Below, one piece after another: positions 1 through 7,095 of a stretch of 8,965 bases of DNA. Under the pieces are notes generated by a model. It ran no database searches, was not told the DNA's origin, and worked only from the letters and a program-made list of their open reading frames with translations. Source of the DNA: Cellvibrionaceae bacterium (lineage in GTDB: Bacteria; Pseudomonadota; Gammaproteobacteria; Pseudomonadales; Cellvibrionaceae). Within the stretch, counting starts at the first letter, position 1; the number at the start of each line of letters is the position of its first letter. The stretch covers positions 1 through 8,965 of the forward strand of contig JAGKXA010000181.1 in NCBI GenBank assembly GCA_021151615.1, given 5' to 3'. Made by a program: the position numbers and the translations under genes.

Positions 1-23
1 TCAATAATCTAAACAATCAAACC

Positions 24-1715
24 ATGACTCAAAACCAGACTCCTAACCCTAATCTGTTTGAACAATACGGCCCGCGTGAAACGATGGAGTATGACGTGAT
101 CATCGTGGGTGGCGGGCCGGCTGGCTTGTCGGCTGCGATTAAATTAAAACAGCTGGCGGCGGAGAAAAATGCCGAAATTTCAGTTTGTGTACTGGAAAAG
201 GGGAGTGAGCTGGGGGCGCATATTCTATCTGGCGCGGTGATGGATCCGATTGCCATGAATGAGCTTTTTCCTGATTGGAAAGAGTTGGGTGCGCCGTTGA
301 TTACGCCAGTTAGTGAAGATCGATTTTTGTTTTTAACGGAAAAAAAATCCTATCAAACACCTGCCTGGATGTTGCCGGAATGTTTTCATAATCAGGGAAA
401 TTACGTTATTTCATTGGCAAATGTGGTGCGCTGGTTGGGACAGCAGGCGGAAGCATTGGGTGTGGATATTTTTCCTGGCTTTGCTGCTGTTGAGGTGTTG
501 TACCAAGAAAACGGTGCAGTCAAAGGTGTGGCGACCGGCAATATGGGAGTAGGGCGTGATGGCATGCCGAGCGCAGCTTTTCAATTAGGCATGGAATTGC
601 ACGCCAAATACACCTTGTTCGCCGAGGGCGCACGTGGGCAGTTGGGCAAGCAGTTGATGGAGAAATTCAACCTCAATCAAGATAAGGATCCGCAAACTTA
701 TGCCATTGGTATCAAAGAGTTATGGGAGATTGATCCCAAACTACATCAAGCTGGTTTGGTGATTCACACCGCTGGTTGGCCGCTGGATAGCAAAACGTAT
801 GGCGGCTCGTTTCTCTATCACCTGGAAAACAATCAGGTCATGGTCGGTTATGTGGTGGGGCTGGCGTATGAAAATCCTTATCTTTCGCCTTACGAAGAAT
901 TTCAGCGTTACAAGACGCATCCGTCGATTCGACGTTTCTTTGAAGGCGGGAAACGTATTTCCTATGGCGCCAGAGCGATTACCGCCGGCGGTGTGCAATC
1001 CTTACCCAAGCTGACTTTTCCAGGCGGTGCTTTGATCGGCTGTGATGCAGGTTTTATGAATACCAGCCGCATCAAAGGAAGCCACGCTGCGATGAAAAGC
1101 GGCATGCTGGCTGGCGAAGCGGCGTTTGATGCGATTATCAATCAGCAACGTCAGCATGATGAGTTGAGGTCTTATACGCAGGCTTTTCAGGATTCCTGGC
1201 TTCATCAAGAATTGCATAAAGCCCGTAATTTCAAACCATGGATGAGCAAGGGTTTGTATTTAGGTACGCTGATGGTTGGGATTGATCAGCTGCTTTTGGG
1301 CGGTAAAGCGCCGTGGACTTTGCGTCACAAGCGACCTGATCATGCCTATTTGAAACCAGCAAAAGAATGTCAGGAAATTGTGTATCCCAAACCAGACGGA
1401 AAATTGAGTTTTGACCGTTTATCCTCAGTTTTTCTTTCCAATACGAATCATGCTGAAGATCAACCTATTCATTTGACGTTGCGGGATGCTAGCTTGCCAG
1501 TCAATGTGAATCTGGCGCGATACGCAGGACCTGAAGCGCGCTACTGCCCAGCTGGTGTGTATGAATACATCAAAACAGAGGCTGGTGAGGATCAATTGCA
1601 AATCAATGCGCAAAATTGCGTGCATTGCAAGACTTGCGATATCAAAGATCCGATGCAAAACATCGTATGGGTCGCGCCTGAAGGGGGCGGGGGTCCTAAT
1701 TATCCGAATATGTAG
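24..1715 (+). CDS. Electron transfer flavoprotein-ubiquinone oxidoreductase (ETF-QO)
   Basis: ETF-QO takes electrons from reduced electron transfer flavoprotein, which collects them from acyl-CoA and amino-acid dehydrogenases, and passes them to ubiquinone at the membrane. The 563-residue product has the family's usual length. Visible parts are an N-terminal FAD-binding glycine motif (GGGPAG, residues 29-34), the following LEKGSELGAHILSGAV segment typical of the family, and a C-terminal 4Fe-4S site with Cys508 (YCPAGVYE) and Cys532, Cys535 and Cys538 (CVHCKTCDIKDP). It ends in the conserved GGGGPNYPNM. No clear Shine-Dalgarno sequence lies before the ATG at 24. An in-frame ATG at 84 (MEYDVIIVGG) is an alternative, also without a good ribosome site. 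I keep the upstream start because related proteins often carry an EQYGPRE-type leader. No signal peptide is seen. The gene is convergent with scoB, with repeat copy A between them. Identity is near certain from the motifs. Confidence 0.96.
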   Translation: MTQNQTPNPNLFEQYGPRETMEYDVIIVGGGPAGLSAAIKLKQLAAEKNAEISVCVLEKGSELGAHILSGAVMDPIAMNELFPDWKELGAPLITPVSEDRFLFLTEKKSYQTPAWMLPECFHNQGNYVISLANVVRWLGQQAEALGVDIFPGFAAVEVLYQENGAVKGVATGNMGVGRDGMPSAAFQLGMELHAKYTLFAEGARGQLGKQLMEKFNLNQDKDPQTYAIGIKELWEIDPKLHQAGLVIHTAGWPLDSKTYGGSFLYHLENNQVMVGYVVGLAYENPYLSPYEEFQRYKTHPSIRRFFEGGKRISYGARAITAGGVQSLPKLTFPGGALIGCDAGFMNTSRIKGSHAAMKSGMLAGEAAFDAIINQQRQHDELRSYTQAFQDSWLHQELHKARNFKPWMSKGLYLGTLMVGIDQLLLGGKAPWTLRHKRPDHAYLKPAKECQEIVYPKPDGKLSFDRLSSVFLSNTNHAEDQPIHLTLRDASLPVNVNLARYAGPEARYCPAGVYEYIKTEAGEDQLQINAQNCVHCKTCDIKDPMQNIVWVAPEGGGGPNYPNM

Positions 1716-1736
1716 TCTACTCAGTAGGTGCAATTT

Positions 1737-1819
1737 GTAGGGTGCAGTAAGCAAAGCGCACTGCACCTTCATCGAAGGCCACCATACGGCGCAATGCGCT
1801 TCGCTTATTGACGCCCTAC
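1737..1819. repeat. 83-bp palindromic repeat element, copy A
   Basis: The left arm (1737-1767) and right arm (1788-1819) are imperfect inverted repeats that start GTAGGG and end CCCTAC, around a spacer at 1768-1787. The left arm is itself a hairpin: GGTGCAGT (1741-1748) pairs perfectly with ACTGCACC (1760-1767). A second copy lies at 7199-7281; I align 74 of 84 columns as identical. Both copies sit between convergent genes, so a role as a bidirectional terminator or mRNA-end stabiliser is possible, but no U-run follows the stems. The element overlaps the 3' end of scoB. It has no coding capacity for a transposase. It could be a REP-like sequence or a small non-autonomous mobile element; the class is not settled by the sequence. 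Confidence 0.88.
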
Positions 1820-2467
1820 AAGATAGCTAACATCCAGCGCTACACCCGTCGCCTCCACAATCGCCTGCGTCGTCACACCAGGTGCTAACTCACGCAATAC
1901 CAATCCCGCTGGCGTAACGTCAATCACCCCCAAGTCGCTAATGATGCGATTGACGACTTTGACGCCAGTTAAGGGCAGGGTGCAGTTTTCTAAAATCTTG
2001 TGCGACAAGGATCCATCTTTGGCTTTGGCAACGTGTTCCATCAACACCACAACCCGTCCCACGCCAGCGACTAAATCCATCGCGCCGCCCATGCCTTTCA
2101 CCATTTTCCCGGGAATCATCCAATTCGCCAGATCGCCTTGTTCTGAAACTTGCATGGCACCTAAAATCGCCAGATTGATTTTGCCGCCACGTATCATGGC
2201 AAAAGAATCAGCGGAGTTGAAAAACGCCGCGCCGGGCAATGTTGTAATCGTTTGCTTACCCGCATTAATCAAATCAGGATCGACTTCCTCTTCAGTCGGA
2301 AATGGGCCGATGCCCAACAAACCATTTTCAGATTGCAGAAAAACTTCGATATCTTTCGGAACATGATTCGCCACCAGCGTAGGCAAGCCGATTCCCAGAT
2401 TGACATAAAAACCATCTTGCAATTCTTGCGCAGCACGCGCCGCCATTTCATCACGGGTCCAGGGCAT
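1805..2467 (-). CDS. scoB: Succinyl-CoA:3-ketoacid CoA-transferase, subunit B
   Basis: With ScoA this subunit moves CoA from succinyl-CoA to acetoacetate, feeding ketone bodies or amino-acid breakdown products into acetyl-CoA. The 220-residue product carries the catalytic glutamate, Glu47, in SENGLLGIGP, the signature of the beta subunit. GIGLPT (residues 25-30) and the MGGAMDLVAG segment also fit. The frame stays open upstream into scoA, but I place the start at 2467 because GGAG (2475-2478) lies seven bases before this ATG and the protein then begins at the family's usual MPWTRDEMAARAAQEL. The start follows the scoA stop by one base, so translation is probably coupled. The last codons, Val-Gly-Arg-Gln and TAA, lie within repeat copy A, so the original C-terminus was probably replaced. 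Related CoA-transferases use other 3-oxoacids, so the exact substrate is inferred. Confidence 0.94.
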   Translation of the reverse strand: MPWTRDEMAARAAQELQDGFYVNLGIGLPTLVANHVPKDIEVFLQSENGLLGIGPFPTEEEVDPDLINAGKQTITTLPGAAFFNSADSFAMIRGGKINLAILGAMQVSEQGDLANWMIPGKMVKGMGGAMDLVAGVGRVVVLMEHVAKAKDGSLSHKILENCTLPLTGVKVVNRIISDLGVIDVTPAGLVLRELAPGVTTQAIVEATGVALDVSYLVGRQ

Positions 2468-2468
2468 G

Positions 2469-3182
2469 TTATTTCTCCAAGTTATTACCATCGAAAATGG
2501 TGCGTTGTTCGATGCGTTTTTCCGGCGTGGCATTGACCACAATTCTCTGCACATAAATACCCGGCGTATGCACATGATCTGGATCGATTTCACCAATTTC
2601 GACCAGTTTTTCCACTTCCACGATCGTGATTTTCCCAGCCATTGCCACATTAGGATTAAAGTTGCGCGCTGTTTTGCGGTATACCAGATTGCCAGCTTTA
2701 TCCGCCATATATGCCTTCACCAGAGAAATATCGGCAGTTAAAGAATGTTCCATCACATACTGCACACCATTAAATTCACGCACTTCTTTACCCTCAGCCA
2801 CCACCGTGCCCACGCCGGTTTTGGTGAAAAATGCCGGAATACCTGCACCACCAGCGCGCAATTTCTCTGCCAACGTCCCCTGCGGCGTAAATTCCAGCGA
2901 CAACTCACCCGCCAAATATTGACGTTCAAATTCCTTGTTTTCTCCCACATAAGAGGAAATCATCTTTTTGATTTGATGTGTCGTCAGTAATTGCCCCAAA
3001 CCAAAACCATCGACACCTGCGTTATTAGAAATCACCGTCAAATCCTTGACACCAGAATCCCGCAACGCCGCAATCAGCGCTTCCGGAATCCCACACAAAC
3101 CAAACCCACCCACCGCAATCGTTTGCCCATTTTGAACAACGCCAGCCAAGGCAGTGGCGGCATCTGGATAAATTTTGTTCAT
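2469..3182 (-). CDS. scoA: Succinyl-CoA:3-ketoacid CoA-transferase, subunit A
   Basis: This is the alpha subunit of the two-subunit CoA-transferase encoded with scoB. The 237-residue product opens with MNKIYPDAATALAGV and has the family's glycine-rich signature GGFGLCGIPE (residues 25-34), followed by the conserved VISNNAGVDGFGLG region and GTLAEKLRAGGAGIPAF. Length matches bacterial ScoA and AtoD-like subunits. The ATG at 3182 is supported by AAGGA (3188-3192) five bases upstream. scoA is first in the operon; scoB starts one base after its stop. A likely promoter with an overlapping inverted repeat lies about 90 bases upstream. The gene is divergent from hipBA. Acetoacetate is the probable acceptor; a different short 3-oxoacid cannot be excluded from sequence. 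Confidence 0.95.
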   Translation of the reverse strand: MNKIYPDAATALAGVVQNGQTIAVGGFGLCGIPEALIAALRDSGVKDLTVISNNAGVDGFGLGQLLTTHQIKKMISSYVGENKEFERQYLAGELSLEFTPQGTLAEKLRAGGAGIPAFFTKTGVGTVVAEGKEVREFNGVQYVMEHSLTADISLVKAYMADKAGNLVYRKTARNFNPNVAMAGKITIVEVEKLVEIGEIDPDHVHTPGIYVQRIVVNATPEKRIEQRTIFDGNNLEK

Positions 3183-3268
3183 GTTTTTCCTTTTTTACGC
3201 TATGTAAGGGGCGATATGATTGCATGAAAGAATAAAAATAGCAGCGCTTATATCGTGTGTTTTTATGT

Positions 3269-3296
3269 ATTAGATGAGATTTAAAATGAATCTCAA
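3269..3296 (-). promoter_or_regulatory. Predicted sigma-70 promoter of scoAB
   Basis: On the minus strand TTGAGA (3296-3291) is followed after 16 bases by TCTAAT (3274-3269). Each hexamer matches the sigma-70 consensus at five of six positions. The predicted transcript would have a leader of roughly 80 bases before the scoA ATG at 3182. An inverted repeat (3275-3295) fills the spacer and the -35 edge. Confidence 0.55.
3275..3295. promoter_or_regulatory. Inverted repeat overlapping the scoAB promoter (possible operator)
   Basis: TGAGATT (3275-3281) and AATCTCA (3289-3295) form a perfect 7-bp inverted repeat with a 7-base spacer. It overlaps the -35 box and runs up to the -10 box of the predicted scoAB promoter, the position expected for a repressor site. 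The binding protein is unknown. HipB, encoded divergently, is one candidate, but its more likely operator (3337-3358) has a different sequence. Confidence 0.45.
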
Positions 3297-3336
3297 GATG
3301 AGTCGTATACAATACATATATTATTTAATTTAGTTA

Positions 3337-3358
3337 TTTGCATCTTATAGGATGCAAA
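3337..3358. promoter_or_regulatory. Inverted-repeat operator in front of hipBA
   Basis: TTTGCATC (3337-3344) and GATGCAAA (3351-3358) form a perfect 8-bp inverted repeat with a 6-base spacer, ending ten bases before the hipB ATG. E. coli HipB binds short palindromes upstream of its own operon, so autoregulation by HipB is the natural reading. The right arm is close to the ribosome site (AAGGTG, 3359-3364). The surrounding DNA (3305-3350) is very AT-rich. TACAAT at 3308-3313 resembles a -10 box, but I find no matching -35 box, so the promoter is not placed. As RNA the repeat could also form a small hairpin near the start codon. Confidence 0.6.
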
Positions 3359-3368
3359 AAGGTGCGAA

Positions 3369-3620
3369 ATGTATTTAGATGAAATTGGCCAATTAATCGG
3401 CAAAACCAGAAAAAGAAAAAAGCTGACGCAAACGCAACTTGCCTCACAACTTGGCATGAGCCGCGCCACGATTTCTAAGATTGAGAACGGCACCATTCCA
3501 GAAATCGGTATCCGCAAAGTATTGTCACTATGCGCCGCACTTGGATTGGAATTAGTCGCGCAAGAGAAGACAAAACGTCCTACTTTGCAACAGTTGATGA
3601 AGGAAAATAGCGATGCTTAA
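3369..3620 (+). CDS. hipB: HipB-like antitoxin, XRE-family HTH regulator
   Basis: This 83-residue protein is the predicted antitoxin and autorepressor for the HipA-family kinase encoded next. An XRE/Cro-type helix-turn-helix covers roughly residues 6-60: LTQTQLASQLGMSRATISKI is the helix pair, with SRATISKIENG holding the recognition helix. The remaining C-terminal tail (RPTLQQLMKENSDA) is short and may contact the toxin. AAGGTG precedes the ATG at 3369 with about four bases of spacing. The gene overlaps hipA by 8 bases, typical of an antitoxin-toxin pair that is translated together. An inverted repeat directly upstream is the likely autoregulatory site. The HTH call is secure; the antitoxin role rests on its partner and order. 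Confidence 0.9.
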   Translation: MYLDEIGQLIGKTRKRKKLTQTQLASQLGMSRATISKIENGTIPEIGIRKVLSLCAALGLELVAQEKTKRPTLQQLMKENSDA

Positions 3621-4821
3621 AGTACATGTTGGACAGCAATTGGCGGGTAGTTTGTTTAAATCAGAGGCAGAGCGCAGCAAGTTTTGTTTTGCTTATGACG
3701 AACAATGCCCTCCGCAAGCGGCGGTATCGTTGACCATGCCTGTCATGCGGGATCAATATTTTTCTGACCACAAAGCTCTACATCCTGTTTTTGACATGAA
3801 TTTGCCAGAAGGCGATTTAGGGAAGCGTTTACGCAGTCAATTCAGTAAGGCACTTCCTGATTTTGACGATCTTGTGTTGTTACGTATTGTTGGCCAATCC
3901 CAGATTGGCCGGCTGCGTTTTGTAGCACCAGGTGAAGAATTAACAGACGTACCCACCTGTGATTTGAGCAATTTGCTCAAACATGACGGGGCAGAGGGCT
4001 TGTTCGACGCTTTGCTTGATCAATATGCTGTTTTTTCAGGGATAGCAGGCGTTCAACCCAAAGTGATGGTGCGTGCGGAGGATGCCGACGTGAGTCGTAT
4101 CACACACCGCGGCGCCACGCATATCGTCAAAGCCTGGAATGCCGCCACGCATCCGCAATTGGCCGCCAATGAATACTTTTGTATGCGAGCCGCCATGCAT
4201 GCCAAGCTGAATGTGCCGAAAGTAGCCCTTTCCGCACAAGGTAATTTTTTAATCGTAGAGCGATTCGACATCAAAAATAATGTTTACCTTGGATTTGAGG
4301 ATTTTTGCGTCTTGAATGGCAAAACATCCGCTGATAAATATTCCGGCTCGTACGAAAACATCACCAAACGCATCAAGGATTTCGTATCGCCAGAACACGT
4401 ACGGCCCAATCTGGAAAGTTTTTTCAAGGCGCTGGCCTTGTCATGCGCGATCAAAAATGGCGATGCACACCTCAAAAATTTTGGGGTTTTATACGACGAC
4501 ACCGAAAGCAGCGTGCGACTGTCCCCAATCTACGACATGGTTTCCACCACACCTTACATCCCCAAAGACACACTGGCTCTGACGCTAGCAGGCACAAAAC
4601 GTTGGCCCAAAGCAAAATCACTCATTGCCTTTGCCCGTACGCATTGCGACATTACCGAAGGACGCGCGAAAGAATTGTTAAAAGAAGTGGCTGATGGAGT
4701 CAAACATGCAGCGGATGAAATGCGTTTGTATTTGGATGACAATGCGTCGTTTAGGGAAATGGGGACGGCGATGTTGGCGGAATGGGAGCAGTGGATTGGT
4801 TTGTCGATTCAGCTGGAATAG
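3613..4821 (+). CDS. hipA: HipA-family serine/threonine kinase toxin
   Basis: HipA-family kinases inhibit growth; E. coli HipA phosphorylates glutamyl-tRNA synthetase and so triggers the stringent response. The 402-residue product has the N-terminal HipA subdomain (about 1-105), so it is not the split HipS/HipT form. It then shows the ATP-loop region GIAGVQPK (143-150), the ATP-binding lysine in HIVKAW (Lys173), NEYFCMRAA (186-194), VERFD (215-219), the catalytic loop NGDAHLKNFG with Asp284 (282-291), and the metal-binding aspartate of SPIYDM (Asp308). All core kinase residues are present, so it should be active. It is shorter than E. coli HipA (about 440). The position of E. coli Ser150, the inactivating autophosphorylation site, is glycine here (Gly143), with Ser142 next to it. 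AAGGA (3600-3604) precedes the ATG by eight bases, inside hipB. The target protein is unknown. Confidence 0.93.
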   Translation: MLKVHVGQQLAGSLFKSEAERSKFCFAYDEQCPPQAAVSLTMPVMRDQYFSDHKALHPVFDMNLPEGDLGKRLRSQFSKALPDFDDLVLLRIVGQSQIGRLRFVAPGEELTDVPTCDLSNLLKHDGAEGLFDALLDQYAVFSGIAGVQPKVMVRAEDADVSRITHRGATHIVKAWNAATHPQLAANEYFCMRAAMHAKLNVPKVALSAQGNFLIVERFDIKNNVYLGFEDFCVLNGKTSADKYSGSYENITKRIKDFVSPEHVRPNLESFFKALALSCAIKNGDAHLKNFGVLYDDTESSVRLSPIYDMVSTTPYIPKDTLALTLAGTKRWPKAKSLIAFARTHCDITEGRAKELLKEVADGVKHAADEMRLYLDDNASFREMGTAMLAEWEQWIGLSIQLE

Positions 4822-4830
4822 CTAACACCT

Positions 4831-4858
4831 TTGCCTCCCCCTCAAAAACCCCGATAAT
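4831..4858 (+). promoter_or_regulatory. Predicted promoter of the OsmC-YcaO gene
   Basis: TTGCCT (4831-4836) and GATAAT (4853-4858) are separated by 16 bases and match the sigma-70 hexamers at four and five of six positions. The site lies in the 75-base gap between the hipA stop and the ycaO ATG at 4897, about 38 bases upstream of the start. It suggests that ycaO can be transcribed separately from hipBA. No terminator is visible after hipA, so read-through from hipBA is also possible. Confidence 0.45.
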
Positions 4859-4896
4859 AACGCCCCAATCCTCTCTTGCACTCATGGAATTCCCCT

Positions 4897-7095
4897 ATGG
4901 AAATTAAGGTTAACTTTCTCGATAAGCTTCGTCTTGAGGCCAAATTTGATGACTTCACGCTGATATCTGATCAGCCTATTCGTTATAAGGGCGATGGTTC
5001 GGCACCGGGGCCGTTTGATTACTTTTTGGCGTCATCGGCTTTGTGCGCGGCGTATTTTGTGAAGTTGTATTGTGTGACGCGCAATATTTCTACTGAGAAT
5101 ATCCGTCTGTCGCAGAACAATATTGTGGATCCAGAAAACCGTTATCAGCAGATTTTTAAGATTCAGGTTGAGTTGCCGGAGGATATTTCTGCCACGGATC
5201 GCAAAGGCATTTTGCGTTCTATCGAGCGTTGCACGGTTAAAAAAGTGGTGCAGGCTGGGCCGGAGTTTGTGATTGAAGAGGTGGAAAATTTAGACGCTGA
5301 TGCGCAGGCTTTGCTAACGTTGAATCCGGCTACCGAAGCGAGTACTTACATTACTGGCAAGGATTTACCCTTAGAACAAACCATCGCCAATATGTCGCGC
5401 GTGTTGGCGGATTTGGGGATCAAAATTGAAATCGCTTCGTGGCGCAATCTCATTCCTAATGTGTGGTCGCTGCATATCCGCGACGCACATTCGCCGATGT
5501 GTTTTACCAATGGTAAGGGCGCGACTAAAGAGAGCGCGCTGGCGTCGGCGTTGGGGGAATATATTGAGCGCTTGAATAACAACCATTTTTATGCCGGCTC
5601 GTTTTGGGGCGAAGACATCGCCAATGCAGAATTTGTCCATTATCCGAACGAGCGCTGGTTCAAACCTGGCCGTAAAGATGCGCTACCCAAGGAAATTTTG
5701 GATGCCTACTGCCGGCAAATTTACAATCCAGATGGTGAGTTACGTGGCTCGCATTTGATCGACACCAACTCTGGCAATGCAAAGCGCGGCATTTGCTCGC
5801 TGCCGTATGTGCGGCAGTCGGACGGCGAGGTGGTGTATTTTCCATCTAATCTGGTTGAAAACCTTTTCGTCAGCAATGGCATGAGCGCCGGTAACACGCT
5901 GGCTGAGGCGCAAGTGCAATGCTTGTCGGAGATTTTTGAAAGGGCGGTGAAACGCGAAATTTTAGAAGGCGAAATCACGCTACCCGATGTGCCGCAAACC
6001 GTGTTGGCGAAATACCCCAGCATTTTGGCGGGTATTCAAGGCTTGGAAGAGCAGGGCTTCCCAGTCTTGGTGAAGGACGCGTCGCTAGGCGGACAATATC
6101 CAGTCATGTGCGTCACCTTGATGAACCCACGCACAGGCGGCGTATTCGCCTCATTCGGCGCGCACCCAAGCTTTGAAGTCGCGTTAGAACGCAGCCTGAC
6201 CGAATTGCTGCAAGGCCGCAGTTTTGAAGGCTTAAACGACTTACCGCAACCCACTTTTGTCAGCAACGCCGTCACTGAACCCAATAACTTCGTCGAACAT
6301 TTCATCGATTCCAGCGGCATCGTTTCATGGCGTTTTTTCAGCGCCAAAGCGGATTACGACTTTGTCGAATGGGATTTTTCTAGCCAAGGTGAAAACGCCA
6401 ACGCCCAAGAAGCCGCGCTCTTGTTCGGCATTCTTAAAAACATCGGTAAAGAAGCCTACGTCGCGGTCTACGACAACCTAGGCGCCACCGCCTGCCGGAT
6501 TTTGGTACCCGGTTATTCAGAAATTTATCCAATAGACGATTTGATCTGGGACAACACCAACAAAGCCCTGTTATTCCGCGAAGACATCCTGAACCTGCAC
6601 CGCCTGGACGACGCCAGCCTGGAAGCGTTGCTAGAACGCCTAGAAAACAACGAGCTAGACGAATACAGCGACATCGCCACCCTGATCGGCATCGAATTCG
6701 ACGAAAACACCGTCTGGGGCCAGCTAACCGTTCTAGAGCTAAAACTGCTAATCCACCTGGCACTACAACAATTAGAAGAAGCCCACGAACTAGTCGCCGC
6801 CTTTCTGCAATACAACGACAACACCGTCGACCGCGGCTTGTTCTACCAAGCCTTGAATGTTGTGCTGGAAGTGCTGCTGGATGAGGAATTGGAACTAGAC
6901 GACTACGAAGTCAACTTCCGCCGCATGTTCGGCAACGCACGGATGGACGCGGTGATGGGAACAGTGGACGGCAGCGTTCGCTTCTTTGGCTTGACGCCGA
7001 CGAGCATGAAGCTGGAAGGGTTGGATCGGCATCAGAGGTTGGTGGATAGTTATCGGAAGTTGCATGGGGCTCGGGGGAGGCATGTTGCTTTATGA
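4897..7095 (+). CDS. ycaO: OsmC-YcaO fusion protein (YcaO of the E. coli type with TPR-like tail)
   Basis: The 732-residue product joins three parts. Residues 1 to about 140 form an OsmC/Ohr-like domain with the two expected cysteines (Cys50 in SSALCAAY, Cys112 in ERCTVKKV); OsmC proteins reduce organic peroxides. Residues about 150-545 are an E. coli-type YcaO ATP-binding domain, with Lys155 (GKD), Glu221 and Glu224 (ALGEYIER), Glu345 and Glu348 (LSEIFER), and the conserved CFTNGKGAT and SLGGQYP segments. The rest, about 546-732, matches the helical TPR-like C-terminus of E. coli YcaO. YcaO enzymes activate amide bonds with ATP; E. coli YcaO aids RimO in methylthiolation of ribosomal protein S12. 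No precursor peptide, TfuA or dehydrogenase gene is nearby, so RiPP synthesis is unlikely. The ATG at 4897 fits the OsmC start and has a weak GGA eight bases upstream; an in-frame TTG at 4876 is less likely. Codon usage shifts strongly in the 3' part. Confidence 0.93.
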   Translation: MEIKVNFLDKLRLEAKFDDFTLISDQPIRYKGDGSAPGPFDYFLASSALCAAYFVKLYCVTRNISTENIRLSQNNIVDPENRYQQIFKIQVELPEDISATDRKGILRSIERCTVKKVVQAGPEFVIEEVENLDADAQALLTLNPATEASTYITGKDLPLEQTIANMSRVLADLGIKIEIASWRNLIPNVWSLHIRDAHSPMCFTNGKGATKESALASALGEYIERLNNNHFYAGSFWGEDIANAEFVHYPNERWFKPGRKDALPKEILDAYCRQIYNPDGELRGSHLIDTNSGNAKRGICSLPYVRQSDGEVVYFPSNLVENLFVSNGMSAGNTLAEAQVQCLSEIFERAVKREILEGEITLPDVPQTVLAKYPSILAGIQGLEEQGFPVLVKDASLGGQYPVMCVTLMNPRTGGVFASFGAHPSFEVALERSLTELLQGRSFEGLNDLPQPTFVSNAVTEPNNFVEHFIDSSGIVSWRFFSAKADYDFVEWDFSSQGENANAQEAALLFGILKNIGKEAYVAVYDNLGATACRILVPGYSEIYPIDDLIWDNTNKALLFREDILNLHRLDDASLEALLERLENNELDEYSDIATLIGIEFDENTVWGQLTVLELKLLIHLALQQLEEAHELVAAFLQYNDNTVDRGLFYQALNVVLEVLLDEELELDDYEVNFRRMFGNARMDAVMGTVDGSVRFFGLTPTSMKLEGLDRHQRLVDSYRKLHGARGRHVAL

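Noticed and set aside
1724..1746. Short direct repeat, GTAGGTGCA (1724-1732) and GTAGGGTGCA (1737-1746), at the left edge of repeat copy A.
   Set aside because: It is too short, with no matching right-side copy, to call a target-site duplication or a second element.
2468..2650. Upstream extension of the scoB frame into scoA.
   Set aside because: It lies inside the conserved scoA gene in another frame; the ATG at 2467 has a good ribosome site and the family's normal N-terminus.
4876..4896. In-frame TTG start upstream of ycaO.
   Set aside because: It has no ribosome site and adds seven residues unlike the OsmC start; the ATG at 4897 fits better.
6434..6824. Long open frames antisense to the 3' part of ycaO.
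   Set aside because: They are low-complexity shadows caused by the C-rich third codon positions of the real gene and show no family motif.
4897..7095. A YcaO-dependent thiazole/oxazole or thioamide peptide cluster.
   Set aside because: There is no precursor peptide, TfuA, dehydrogenase or leader-binding protein nearby, and the sequence follows the E. coli non-RiPP YcaO type.
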